Source: Alphaproteobacteria bacterium UBA3760 (GTDB taxonomy: Bacteria > Pseudomonadota > Alphaproteobacteria > Rs-D84). Taken from it: a stretch of 6,240 nt of DNA. The notes under the pieces were generated by a model. That model had not been told where the DNA came from, made no database searches, and saw only the letters and a program-made list of their open reading frames with translations. The position numbers and the translations under genes are program-made. The stretch is from assembly GCA_002371155.1 (NCBI GenBank), contig DFGC01000013.1, positions 2,361-8,600 of the forward strand, in the 5' to 3' direction. This document shows, one piece after another, positions 1 through 5,944 of the stretch; positions within the stretch are counted from its first letter, which is position 1, and each line of letters begins with the position of its first letter.

Positions 1-137
1 GTCATTTGGCATTATTACGCAAGTTGATACTGCGTATCAACTGGATACCGCGCGAAATCACCCACCCGTCGCATGTTGCGTCGCGGCGGGGCCCGATGGG
101 AGGGGAACTAACCCGCCACGCGTCATCGCGCGGTATC
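1..137 (-). repeat. Composite palindromic repeat, left copy
   Basis: Read on the minus strand, this element begins with GATACCGCGCG (137-127). An 11-base inverted partner lies at 54-44, with 72 bases between the arms. After the second arm come CCAG and a perfect 9-bp hairpin with a 3-base loop (22-42, AGTTGATAC / GTATCAACT), then a conserved tail ending in ATGAC at base 1. The tail and the GGTATCCAGTT core recur in inverted orientation at 6167-6233. The 72-base interior is very GC-rich (61-120 is 44/60 G+C) and looks like another repeat fragment that has enlarged the loop. The layout (GTCAT, CG-rich stem, ATCCAG) recalls Rickettsia palindromic elements and similar intergenic repeats; that is a resemblance from memory, not a family assignment. 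No U-tract terminator for RNase J is visible, so the element may serve as its mRNA 3' end. Confidence 0.75.
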
Positions 138-160
138 GCCCCCACGAACATCTGGTATAA

Positions 161-1981
161 TTATTTTTGGACAAAATGAACCGTATATTGCGGTTTTTTA
201 TCTGCGCCCAATGACGCACGAACGACCCGATTAGATGCCGTTTGAACCGCACGAACCAAATTATTTCTATCTTTGCGTTCGGTTTTGGTCAATTCGTCAA
301 TCGCCCGCGTGATTTCAATTTGGATTTGACGTTTCATAAAACCGGTATCATCGGTTTCGAAAATACCGGCACTGGAAACCTCGGGCGTGCCTTTCAGAAA
401 TCCGCGTTTGTCGATTGGCAATGTCACGAACACCGCACCATTGGTCGCAATCTTTTTACGGTTTTTATATACCTGGTCATCGGCACTGCGTTCGGTTTCG
501 CCCTCCATCACGACGAACTTGGTTTCAATAGTATCGGAAACATATGCCTCTTGTCCATCAGACAACGCAATCATTTCGCCATTGTGCACAACCATCATTT
601 GCTTTGCACCGCCGCGTTCCATCGCCATTTTCCCATTTAACATTTCATTGATATAATCGCCATGCATTGGGATTGAAACCTGGGGGTGAACCATATCATA
701 AAATCTTTCGAATTCAGGCCGCCCCGCATGCCCAGATGCGTGGACATGGTCGGTATCAAATATTGTATGTGTTTTAATTCCCATGCGCGCCAATTTGTTA
801 TACAGATATGAAACATCTTGTTCACGCCCCGGGATAATAATCGCACTGAATATCACGGTATCGGTTGGCATCAATTTCAATTCTTTGACATTACCATGAC
901 ACAGACGCGTCAACATTGCGAATTTTTCGCCCTGGGAACCGGTTAGGAATATGGCTTGTTTTTCTGCGGGCAAATCGCGTATGTCGCGATGCAGGTAAAT
1001 ATCATTTTCCGCCAAATACCCAAAATCCAAACCGATTTCACGAAATTCGGGCAAACCAACAAATGGCACCGGATTTGGATTACTGCGTTCCTTGATTGCG
1101 GCAATACGACCCGCCGCGTGCGCCGCCATTGCAAACATTTTCAGACGCGCAATACTGCGTGAATAACCGGTCACAAACACACGCCCCGGCGCATTTTTCA
1201 TCAATTCAGTCAATGTATCGCGAACCTGGATTTCGGTTGTTTGTGGTACCTGGCGCGATGCAGATGTCGAATCGCACACGCACGCCAACAATTTCGGATC
1301 AGATCCAATTTCACGCAAACGCGCATAATCAGTTGCCGGTTCAATCGGATTATCATCGTTAAATGTCCAATCACCGGTGTGCAAAATTTTTCCCGCCGGT
1401 GTTTTTATGATTAACATCTGGGCCTCGGGGATTGAATGTGAAACATGAAAAGTTTCAACCGTAAACGGTGCCAAATCCAATGTCGCACCATTCGCATCAA
1501 ATTCAACGATGTCGCGTTTTGGATCATAATCCAATTCCAATCCATCAAATGTTTGACGCAAAATTTCCGCCGGGAAACGCGTGCAATAAATTGGTTTTCT
1601 GAATTTTGGCCAAATGAATTTTAATGCACCAATATGGTCTTCGTGGCCATGGGTGATAACAAATCCGACAACATCTTGTTTGCGTTTTTCCAACCAAGTT
1701 GTATCACAATATTGAACATCGCCCGCGCCGATTTCTTCCTCTAAAAATCCCATACCGCAATCGACGACCAGGTATTTTCCATGATATTTATAAATGTACA
1801 TATTTTGTCCGACGTGTTCCAATCCGCCCAACGCCATAAAATACATTTTTTCATCATTTTTATCAGATTCCAAAACGGTTTTATCAGAAATCTGTTTCGG
1901 CTTTTTTGCAATTTGTTTTGTTTTTTCGCGCGACACCGATGTTTCCGGTGCCGGTGCGCTTTTTTTATGTAATAATACCAT
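161..1981 (-). CDS. rnj: Ribonuclease J (metallo-beta-lactamase/beta-CASP RNase), divergent
   Basis: This 606-residue protein should act in the cytoplasm as a 5'-to-3' exonuclease and endonuclease in mRNA decay and rRNA maturation. The metallo-beta-lactamase part starts near residue 47 (LGGLEHVGQN, 51-60). It carries the zinc motif HGHEDH at 111-116, a further ligand in SHSIPE (H182) and D204 in HTGDWTF. The beta-CASP part follows: DSTSA near 237, TGSQGE at 347-352, IPGRE at 383-387, and HASGHAG at 414-420 with HGDYIN at 440-445. A small C-terminal domain ends with YTVHFVQK. The ATG at 1981 is favoured because AAAGGA lies 6 bases upstream; the internal Met46 and Met49 have no such site. This start gives an unusual Lys/Ser-rich extension of about 45 residues that is probably disordered. 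Several usually conserved segments deviate, for example TGYSRSIAR and FSAIIIPGRE. The gene lies downstream of comM on the same strand. The family assignment is secure; the details of activity are inferred. Confidence 0.95.
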   Translation of the reverse strand: MVLLHKKSAPAPETSVSREKTKQIAKKPKQISDKTVLESDKNDEKMYFMALGGLEHVGQNMYIYKYHGKYLVVDCGMGFLEEEIGAGDVQYCDTTWLEKRKQDVVGFVITHGHEDHIGALKFIWPKFRKPIYCTRFPAEILRQTFDGLELDYDPKRDIVEFDANGATLDLAPFTVETFHVSHSIPEAQMLIIKTPAGKILHTGDWTFNDDNPIEPATDYARLREIGSDPKLLACVCDSTSASRQVPQTTEIQVRDTLTELMKNAPGRVFVTGYSRSIARLKMFAMAAHAAGRIAAIKERSNPNPVPFVGLPEFREIGLDFGYLAENDIYLHRDIRDLPAEKQAIFLTGSQGEKFAMLTRLCHGNVKELKLMPTDTVIFSAIIIPGREQDVSYLYNKLARMGIKTHTIFDTDHVHASGHAGRPEFERFYDMVHPQVSIPMHGDYINEMLNGKMAMERGGAKQMMVVHNGEMIALSDGQEAYVSDTIETKFVVMEGETERSADDQVYKNRKKIATNGAVFVTLPIDKRGFLKGTPEVSSAGIFETDDTGFMKRQIQIEITRAIDELTKTERKDRNNLVRAVQTASNRVVRASLGADKKPQYTVHFVQK

Positions 1982-1987
1982 TTATAA

Positions 1988-1993
1988 TCCTTT
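1988..1993 (-). promoter_or_regulatory. Ribosome binding site of RNase J
   Basis: On the minus strand, AAAGGA lies 6 bases before the ATG at 1981. It supports the long form of RNase J over starts at Met46 or Met49. The same ACAAAGGA context precedes secG, so this appears to be a strong site in this genome. Confidence 0.75.
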
Positions 1994-2064
1994 GTTTATA
2001 TTTAACTTTTTGCACCACCACGCGAATTTATTGCAAATAAAGCAATTTTTACATTTCTTTATTG

Positions 2065-2108
2065 GTAGTAAATCCCCCGTGGCGATGCGCCATATCCTAC
2101 ATTTATAC
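2065..2108 (-). other. Possible structured RNA segment between comM and RNase J
   Basis: Within the 177-bp gap a nested fold can be drawn on the minus strand. The outer arm GTATAAAT (2108-2101) pairs with ATTTACTAC (2073-2065) with one bulged C. Inside it is a GGCG-CAT-CGCC hairpin (2091-2081), extendable by one A-U and one G·U pair. There is no U-tract, so it is not a terminator. It lies 84-127 bases upstream of the RNase J start and could be part of a 5' leader if transcription starts upstream or reads through from comM. I do not recognise it as a known RNA family. A TATAAA (2107-2102) lies inside it, without a good -35 box. Confidence 0.25.
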
Positions 2109-2158
2109 AATCCCCAGGTTAGTATTTTTTACAATAAAAGCAAGGTTTTTATTCGCCC

Positions 2159-3685
2159 TTATAATTTTACGCCATATTTTCCGCGATTTACCGGACGGTA
2201 TGAAATTGCCTCAATCAAATCGTCCATAATAACATCATCGCGATTTGCCAAATCGGCGATTGTGCGCGCAATTCTTTTAATACGATTGTATCCACGCGCA
2301 GACATTCCAACACGTTCCGCCGCCGTATTCAGAAAAGCCGTCATTTCATCGGTCATTTTAACCACCGCATCCAATGCCGGACCATTTAACATTGCATTGA
2401 TACATCCCTGGCGTTTGATACTGCGATTACGGGCGGCAACAACACGTGCACGAATTTCGGCACTGGATTCAGATTTTTCCGCGTCCGGTTTCATATCCCA
2501 AGGATTTACCGCATCAACATCAACATGTAAATCGATTCTGTCCAATAATGGGCCGGATATTTTGTTTTGATATGCCTCGGCACAGCGGGGCGCGCGCGTG
2601 CACGATAATGCCGCGTTTCCCAAATGACCGCATGGACACGGATTCATCGCCGCAATCAGTTGAAAATTCGCCGGATACACCGCATTACGACGGGCGCGCG
2701 AAATCATAATCTGACCAGATTCCATCGGTTGACGCAATATTTCCAATGTCGAACGATTAAATTCAGGCAATTCGTCCAAAAACAATACACCATTATGTGC
2801 CAATGATATTTCACCGGGTTTTGCATCAGACCCGCCACCCGCCAAAGATACAGGACTGGCGGTATGATGAACGGCACGAAATGGTCGCGTTGTTATCAGT
2901 CCGCGTCCCGATAATTGTCCCGCAATAGAATATATAACTGATGTATCCAAAATTTCTTCGGGTGTCATATCGGGCAAAATCCCCGCCAGGCGCGACGCCA
3001 ACATTGTTTTCCCAGATCCCGGGGGACCAACCATCAACATTGCATGTCCGCCCGCCGCCGCAATTTCCAACGCACGTTTTGCCGCCTGTTGACCATATAC
3101 ATCGGACATGTCGCCGATATTTTGTTCGGGCACAGGTGCGGTTGCGTCGGGAATATCTGGAAATTCTATTTCGCGAATACCTTGGAAATGATTTATTAAA
3201 TCCAACACATGTCGCGGTGCCAAAATATCAGATATCCCCGACAGACGCGCCTCGTTCGCCTGGGGCGCGGGGCAAATAATCCCCAGATTATTCTTTTTTG
3301 CCCAAACACTGGCGGGCAGCACCCCGTCCGTTTTATGAATTGACCCGTCCAGTCCAACCTCGCCCAGGATTAAATATTTCGACAATTTATCCTGGGGCAA
3401 TATATCCAGCGCACATAAAATCCCGCATAATATCGGCAAATCAAAATGCGACCCAGATTTTTCAACATCGGCGGGCGACAAATTCACCGTTAAACGGCGT
3501 GGTGGCCACGACACATTTAACGCACCCATCGCATTGCGAACGCGTTCCGCAGATTCACGCACCGCACGATCCGCCAATCCAATGATATTAAAGTCTGGTT
3601 TTGCCAATCCAGTTGCCAATTGAACCTGGACATCAATTTTCGTTCCAGAAACACCATTAAAAATAATCGAATTTAATGAAATCAT
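2159..3685 (-). CDS. comM: ComM/YifB family Mg-chelatase-like AAA+ ATPase
   Basis: This 508-residue protein matches the usual ComM length. ComM is a hexameric helicase that promotes branch migration when incoming single-stranded DNA is integrated; the role is known from the family and only inferred here. The N-terminal ChlI/Lon-like domain (about 1-165) contains GLAKPDFNIIGLADRAVRES (27-46) and LGEVGLDGSI (107-116). The AAA+ core has Walker A GPPGSGKT (220-227), Walker B VLFLDELPE (300-308) and GPLLDRIDLHV (378-388) with the arginine-finger-type arginine. The family's cysteine cluster is complete: CPCG at 350-353 plus C362 and C368, a probable zinc site. The C-terminal Mg-chelatase domain spans about 405-500. 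I chose the ATG at 3685 over an in-frame GTG at 3691, which adds two residues. Neither start has a good Shine-Dalgarno, but the promoter places +1 on the ATG. It is divergent from lepB. The start is uncertain by two codons. Confidence 0.95.
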   Translation of the reverse strand: MISLNSIIFNGVSGTKIDVQVQLATGLAKPDFNIIGLADRAVRESAERVRNAMGALNVSWPPRRLTVNLSPADVEKSGSHFDLPILCGILCALDILPQDKLSKYLILGEVGLDGSIHKTDGVLPASVWAKKNNLGIICPAPQANEARLSGISDILAPRHVLDLINHFQGIREIEFPDIPDATAPVPEQNIGDMSDVYGQQAAKRALEIAAAGGHAMLMVGPPGSGKTMLASRLAGILPDMTPEEILDTSVIYSIAGQLSGRGLITTRPFRAVHHTASPVSLAGGGSDAKPGEISLAHNGVLFLDELPEFNRSTLEILRQPMESGQIMISRARRNAVYPANFQLIAAMNPCPCGHLGNAALSCTRAPRCAEAYQNKISGPLLDRIDLHVDVDAVNPWDMKPDAEKSESSAEIRARVVAARNRSIKRQGCINAMLNGPALDAVVKMTDEMTAFLNTAAERVGMSARGYNRIKRIARTIADLANRDDVIMDDLIEAISYRPVNRGKYGVKL

Positions 3686-3691
3686 ATGCAC

Positions 3692-3719
3692 ATTATAAAC
3701 TTGCTTTGTGCGTTTTCAA
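3692..3719 (-). promoter_or_regulatory. comM promoter, probably giving a leaderless mRNA
   Basis: On the minus strand there is a -35 box TTGAAA (3719-3714), a 16-base spacer and a perfect -10 box TATAAT (3697-3692). Six bases, GTGCAT, separate the -10 from the ATG at 3685, so the expected +1 is the A of the ATG. No Shine-Dalgarno lies nearby, which fits leaderless translation. The element overlaps the lepB promoter on the other strand, so the two may compete for polymerase. Confidence 0.6.
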
Positions 3720-3729
3720 GTTATAAAAT
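3701..3729 (+). promoter_or_regulatory. Probable lepB-rnc promoter
   Basis: A -35-like TTGCTT (3701-3706) and a -10-like TAAAAT (3724-3729) are 17 bases apart. They predict a transcript start near 3736 and a leader of about 26 bases. An alternative -10, TATAAA (3722-3727), would give a 15-base spacer. The -35 is weak (3 of 6 consensus bases). An AAGG (3750-3753) lies 8 bases before the lepB ATG as ribosome binding site. Confidence 0.45.
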
Positions 3730-3761
3730 ACCCCAGTAAATAAAAATAAAAGGTTGGAAAA

Positions 3762-4640
3762 ATGCCATTAAAAAATCCTAATGCCGTTCGTGAATGGTTT
3801 AATACAATATTCTATGGTGCGTTGATTGCTATTATTTTTCGCAGTTTTTTATTGGAACCATTTAATATTCCGTCTGGGTCAATGATACCAACATTGCATG
3901 TCGGCGACCATATTTTTGTAGAAAAATGGTCGTATGGTTATTCACGGTATTCGTTTCCGTTTGGTTCGTGGCATCTGTGGGATGGGCGGTTTTTATCAAC
4001 TGAACCGGATGTTGGCGATGTTATCGTATTTCGCAATCCTATAAACGAATCCCAAGATTTTGTCAAACGTTTGATTGCGCGTCCCGGGGACAAGGTCCAG
4101 GTTCGCGACGGTCGCCTGTACATAAACGGAAAAATTGTTAAACGCGAAAATCCGCGCAAATATATCGTGGCAATTTTACCAAAATCTATACGCAGTGTCG
4201 GATTCCATAACGGCAATATGTCCATCAAGGGCAACAAGGTATGGGTGGATAACGCACCGGCAACATTTAATTATACAATCGAATATAAACCGGATTCTTA
4301 TTGCAAATTGGCAACGGGGCTGTGCGGGGTGTTTGATGCCACAGAATACACCGAAACATTACCAAACGGTGTTCGGCACAGTATAATTGAAATGTCGGAC
4401 AATGCACCATATGATAATACGGCGGAATATACGGTGCCGGCAAATCATTATTTCTTTATGGGTGATAATCGTGATAACAGTTCGGACAGTCGCGCCGAAA
4501 TCGGATTTGTCCCACGTGATAATATTTTGGGGCGCGTTTGGTTTATTTGGTATTCGCATAATTATTATGCACCAATGATTGCACTGTGGACATGGGGCAA
4601 TAAAATCCGTTGGGACAGAATCGGAATGGGAATAAAATAA
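3762..4640 (+). CDS. lepB: Signal peptidase I
   Basis: LepB is a membrane-bound Ser/Lys protease that removes signal peptides from exported proteins on the outer face of the inner membrane. In this 292-residue protein one N-terminal membrane segment (about 12-31) is followed directly by the box B motif PSGSMIPTL, with catalytic Ser40. The general base Lys102 lies in VKRLIARPGD (101-110), and box E reads GDNRDNSSDSR (234-244). All catalytic boxes are intact. Between Lys102 and box E lies a long stretch (about 130-225) with two cysteines, C181 and C188. E. coli LepB has a disulfide-bonded pair in its corresponding periplasmic insert, so a disulfide here is possible but not shown. The single membrane segment matches many alphaproteobacterial enzymes, whereas E. 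coli has two. The ATG at 3762 is preceded by AAGG at 8 bases. The stop lies 1 bp from rnc, so the two genes form one transcription unit. Confidence 0.97.
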   Translation: MPLKNPNAVREWFNTIFYGALIAIIFRSFLLEPFNIPSGSMIPTLHVGDHIFVEKWSYGYSRYSFPFGSWHLWDGRFLSTEPDVGDVIVFRNPINESQDFVKRLIARPGDKVQVRDGRLYINGKIVKRENPRKYIVAILPKSIRSVGFHNGNMSIKGNKVWVDNAPATFNYTIEYKPDSYCKLATGLCGVFDATEYTETLPNGVRHSIIEMSDNAPYDNTAEYTVPANHYFFMGDNRDNSSDSRAEIGFVPRDNILGRVWFIWYSHNYYAPMIALWTWGNKIRWDRIGMGIK

Positions 4641-4641
4641 A

Positions 4642-5274
4642 ATGAAAATATTAAACTATTCTTTTAATGATGAAAAATTACTGGATTTGGCATTGACGCA
4701 AAGTGGTGCGGATTCGGCACATAACAATGAACGATTGGAATTTATCGGCGACCGCGTTTTGGGGTTATCTGTGGCGGTATTGTTATATGAAATGTTCCCG
4801 AACGAGGCCGAGGGCGAATTGGCGCGTCGCCATGCGACATTGGTGTCAACCGATACATTGGCGATTGTTGCGGGGAAAATCGGATTGGAAAAACATATTC
4901 GGCATGGGCACATGACGGCGGGTCGAACAAAACACATATTGGCGGACGCGATGGAGGCTGTATTCGGTGCAATTTATCTGGATGCGGGATTTAATGTCGT
5001 GCGTGACATTATTATTGATATATGGCGCGAATTGGCGGCGGCGGAAATTGTTGCCCCCAAAGATGCCAAAACCGCCCTCCAAGAATTTGTGCAAAAAAAT
5101 CATACGGGCGAATTGCCGGTATATGAATATTTGCCACAAACGGGCCCGGCGCACAGCCCGGTGTTTAATGTGTCGGTATCTGCGCTGGGGAAATCGGCAA
5201 CGGGGTCGGGTGCATCGAAAAAACAGGCATCAACCGCCGCCGCCGCGGAATTATTGAAAATTCTTGCATTTTAA
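4642..5274 (+). CDS. rnc: Ribonuclease III
   Basis: RNase III cuts double-stranded RNA, including rRNA precursors and structured mRNAs, as a homodimer needing magnesium. The signature NERLEFIGDRVLGL (29-42) supplies E30, E33 and D37. The second active-site block ILADAMEAVFGA (99-110) supplies D102 and E105. A double-stranded RNA-binding domain fills about 141-208, with KTALQEFVQ at 143-151, GPAHSPVF, and GASKKQAS before the last helix. The length, 210 residues, is slightly short because the N-terminus starts near the first helix (MKILNYSF), about eight residues shorter than in E. coli. This is nevertheless the first possible start: the frame is closed by a TAA at 4633-4635 and no other start codon lies between. 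Only a weak GGGA (4628-4631) precedes it, so translation is probably coupled to lepB. In many proteobacteria era follows rnc; here secG does. Confidence 0.97.
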   Translation: MKILNYSFNDEKLLDLALTQSGADSAHNNERLEFIGDRVLGLSVAVLLYEMFPNEAEGELARRHATLVSTDTLAIVAGKIGLEKHIRHGHMTAGRTKHILADAMEAVFGAIYLDAGFNVVRDIIIDIWRELAAAEIVAPKDAKTALQEFVQKNHTGELPVYEYLPQTGPAHSPVFNVSVSALGKSATGSGASKKQASTAAAAELLKILAF

Positions 5275-5290
5275 TGTTTTTGCGTATAAT
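5264..5290 (+). promoter_or_regulatory. Probable secG promoter inside the end of rnc
   Basis: A perfect TATAAT (5285-5290) is preceded by TTGCAT (5264-5269) at 15 bases, slightly short of the ideal spacing; CTTGCA (5263-5268) would give 16. Transcription would start near 5297, leaving a leader of about 24 bases before secG. The -35 lies in the last codons of rnc, so secG could be expressed apart from lepB-rnc. Confidence 0.5.
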
Positions 5291-5309
5291 ATCTGGGTGT
5301 TTATAAACA

Positions 5310-5314
5310 AAGGA
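5310..5314 (+). promoter_or_regulatory. Ribosome binding site of secG
   Basis: AAGGA lies 6 bases before the ATG at 5321. It fixes the start there rather than at an in-frame TTG at 5264, which would add 19 residues upstream of the first membrane segment. Confidence 0.8.
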
Positions 5315-5320
5315 ATAAAA

Positions 5321-5689
5321 ATGTTTTCTGTTTTATTGGTTTTATTGATAATCGTTGCATTTTTCATGATTGCAATTATTTTATTACAAAAATCCGAAGG
5401 GTCCGGCATGTCTGGTTCATCGGCGGCATCGATGTTTGGTGGCGCATTGACTGGCGCGGCGGCGGGTAATTTTTTAACCCGTGCAACGGCATGGTTGGCG
5501 ACAATATTTTTCGTACTGTGTGCATTGTTGGCATTGGTGTCGGCAAAATCAAATTCGGCAACACAACAAAGTGAATTACACCAAGAATTGGTTGGCGATA
5601 CGGTGGCAACACCCGAACAAAGTCCAATTCCGGCGGAAAATGACAAGGTTTCTGTATCGGATATTCCGGAAACGCCGAATGAAAAATAA
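5321..5689 (+). CDS. secG: Preprotein translocase subunit SecG
   Basis: SecG is a small inner-membrane subunit of the SecYEG channel that helps SecA-driven export. The 122-residue product has the family plan: a first membrane helix (about 2-22), the signature LLQKSEGSGM (21-30), a Gly/Ala/Ser-rich loop, then NFLTRATAWLATIFFVLCAL (50-69), which starts the second membrane helix (about 55-73). A polar tail of about 48 residues follows (74-122); it is acidic, rich in Gln, Ser and Pro, and probably disordered, as in several alphaproteobacterial SecG proteins. The ATG at 5321 has a good Shine-Dalgarno. The gene follows rnc by 46 bp with a promoter-like sequence between, and is closed by an intrinsic terminator. 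Its position next to lepB puts two secretion genes together. Confidence 0.94.
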   Translation: MFSVLLVLLIIVAFFMIAIILLQKSEGSGMSGSSAASMFGGALTGAAAGNFLTRATAWLATIFFVLCALLALVSAKSNSATQQSELHQELVGDTVATPEQSPIPAENDKVSVSDIPETPNEK

Positions 5690-5708
5690 TATTTTTATCA
5701 TTTGTTTT

Positions 5709-5730
5709 TGCCCCGTCCGGGGCATTTTTT
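5709..5730 (+). terminator. Rho-independent terminator after secG
   Basis: The inverted repeat TGCCCCG-TC-CGGGGCA (5709-5724; a 6-bp stem with a GTCC loop is likelier than the full 7 bp) runs directly into six T (5725-5730). It starts 20 bases after the secG stop. No T-tract follows it on the minus strand, so it works only for plus-strand transcription and closes the lepB-rnc-secG unit. Confidence 0.9.
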
Positions 5731-5764
5731 ATGTATGACGACAAGGGCGGGGCCCGATACGCCG

Positions 5765-5803
5765 GGATGACGCGACAAAACGCGCATGTTTTTTGCCCGC
5801 CAC
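5765..5803 (+). repeat. Direct repeat module, copy 1 (partner at 5996-6033)
   Basis: The two modules share the order (G)ATGAC, ACAAAACGC, a GCATG core, a T-run and CCCGCC. In this copy the palindrome around GCGCATG is imperfect; in the other it is perfect over 20 bases. Conserved ends around a variable palindrome are the same pattern as in the terminal elements. Confidence 0.5.
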
Positions 5804-5826
5804 CCATAGCCTTGGGCGACGGGTGG
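5800..5826. repeat. Hairpin CCACCC/GGGTGG
   Basis: CCACCC (5800-5805) pairs with GGGTGG (5821-5826), with a smaller GCC/GGC pairing in the loop. A competing pairing is possible between CCATAG (5804-5809) and CTATGG (5833-5838), so two mutually exclusive folds can be drawn. Confidence 0.5.
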
Positions 5827-5839
5827 TCATCCCTATGGA

Positions 5840-5877
5840 GTTTTTACACCTTTGCCATCGGCAAAGAACGTAAAAAC
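5840..5877. repeat. Two-tier hairpin
   Basis: The outer arms GTTTTTAC (5840-5847) and GTAAAAAC (5870-5877) are perfectly complementary. They enclose a second perfect stem, TTTGCC (5851-5856) with GGCAAA (5860-5865), around an ATC loop. The small unpaired joins are ACC and GAAC. The left copy of the composite repeat lacks a counterpart. Confidence 0.7.
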
Positions 5878-5885
5878 GACCGTCA

Positions 5886-5944
5886 GGATCCAGTTCATTT
5901 ATGTGTCGGCAACACGCCGACCGCATTTTTAATTACCTGGATTC
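5886..5944. repeat. Inverted repeat ATCCAG/CTGGAT enclosing a GC hairpin
   Basis: GGATCCAG (5886-5893) pairs with CTGGATTC (5937-5944), with one G·U pair. Inside is the perfect stem GTCGGC (5905-5910) and GCCGAC (5916-5921) with an AACAC loop, followed a few bases later by T5 (5926-5930). The ATCCAG word is the same one found beside the hairpins at both ends of the window. Confidence 0.6.

Larger units (their letters stand above)
5757..5895 (+). repeat. Second composite repeat, collinear with the left copy
   Basis: Three short blocks occur here in the same order as on the minus strand of 137-39. They are GATAC-N5-GATGACGCG (5757-5775; 14 of 19 bases match minus 137-119), GCGACGGGTGG (5816-5826; exact match to minus 72-62) and ATCCAGTT (5888-5895; exact match to minus 46-39). 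The distance between the last two blocks is 72 bases here and 26 in the left copy; the difference is roughly the hairpin at 5840-5877. GGCGGGGCCCGAT (5746-5758) also recurs at 85-97, but inverted relative to this alignment. The blocks are short and GC-rich, so the relation is probable rather than proven. Confidence 0.45.

Noticed and set aside
58..252. A 64-codon minus-strand frame at the end of RNase J
   Set aside because: It overlaps the 3' end of RNase J and the left repeat, with no support of its own.
2133..2153. AT-only hairpin AATAAAA/TTTTATT just after comM, as a terminator
   Set aside because: The 7-bp stem is weak and no U-tract follows it in the comM direction.
1794..2570. A 258-codon open frame on the plus strand
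   Set aside because: It lies antisense to RNase J and comM, whose domains are unmistakable. It crosses the intergenic gap and has no family-like features.
3689..3691. GTG as the comM start
   Set aside because: It adds only two residues and would sit in the six bases between the -10 box and the expected transcript start, so it would not be in the mRNA if the promoter call is right.
5264..5320. A longer SecG start at TTG 5264
   Set aside because: It would add polar residues before the first membrane helix. The ATG at 5321 has AAGGA at 6 bases and matches the family start.
5926..5930. T5 after the GTCGGC/GCCGAC hairpin as a clear terminator
   Set aside because: The T-tract is short and 4 bases from the stem, and the secG transcript already ends at 5709-5730. 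It is kept only as a possibility.
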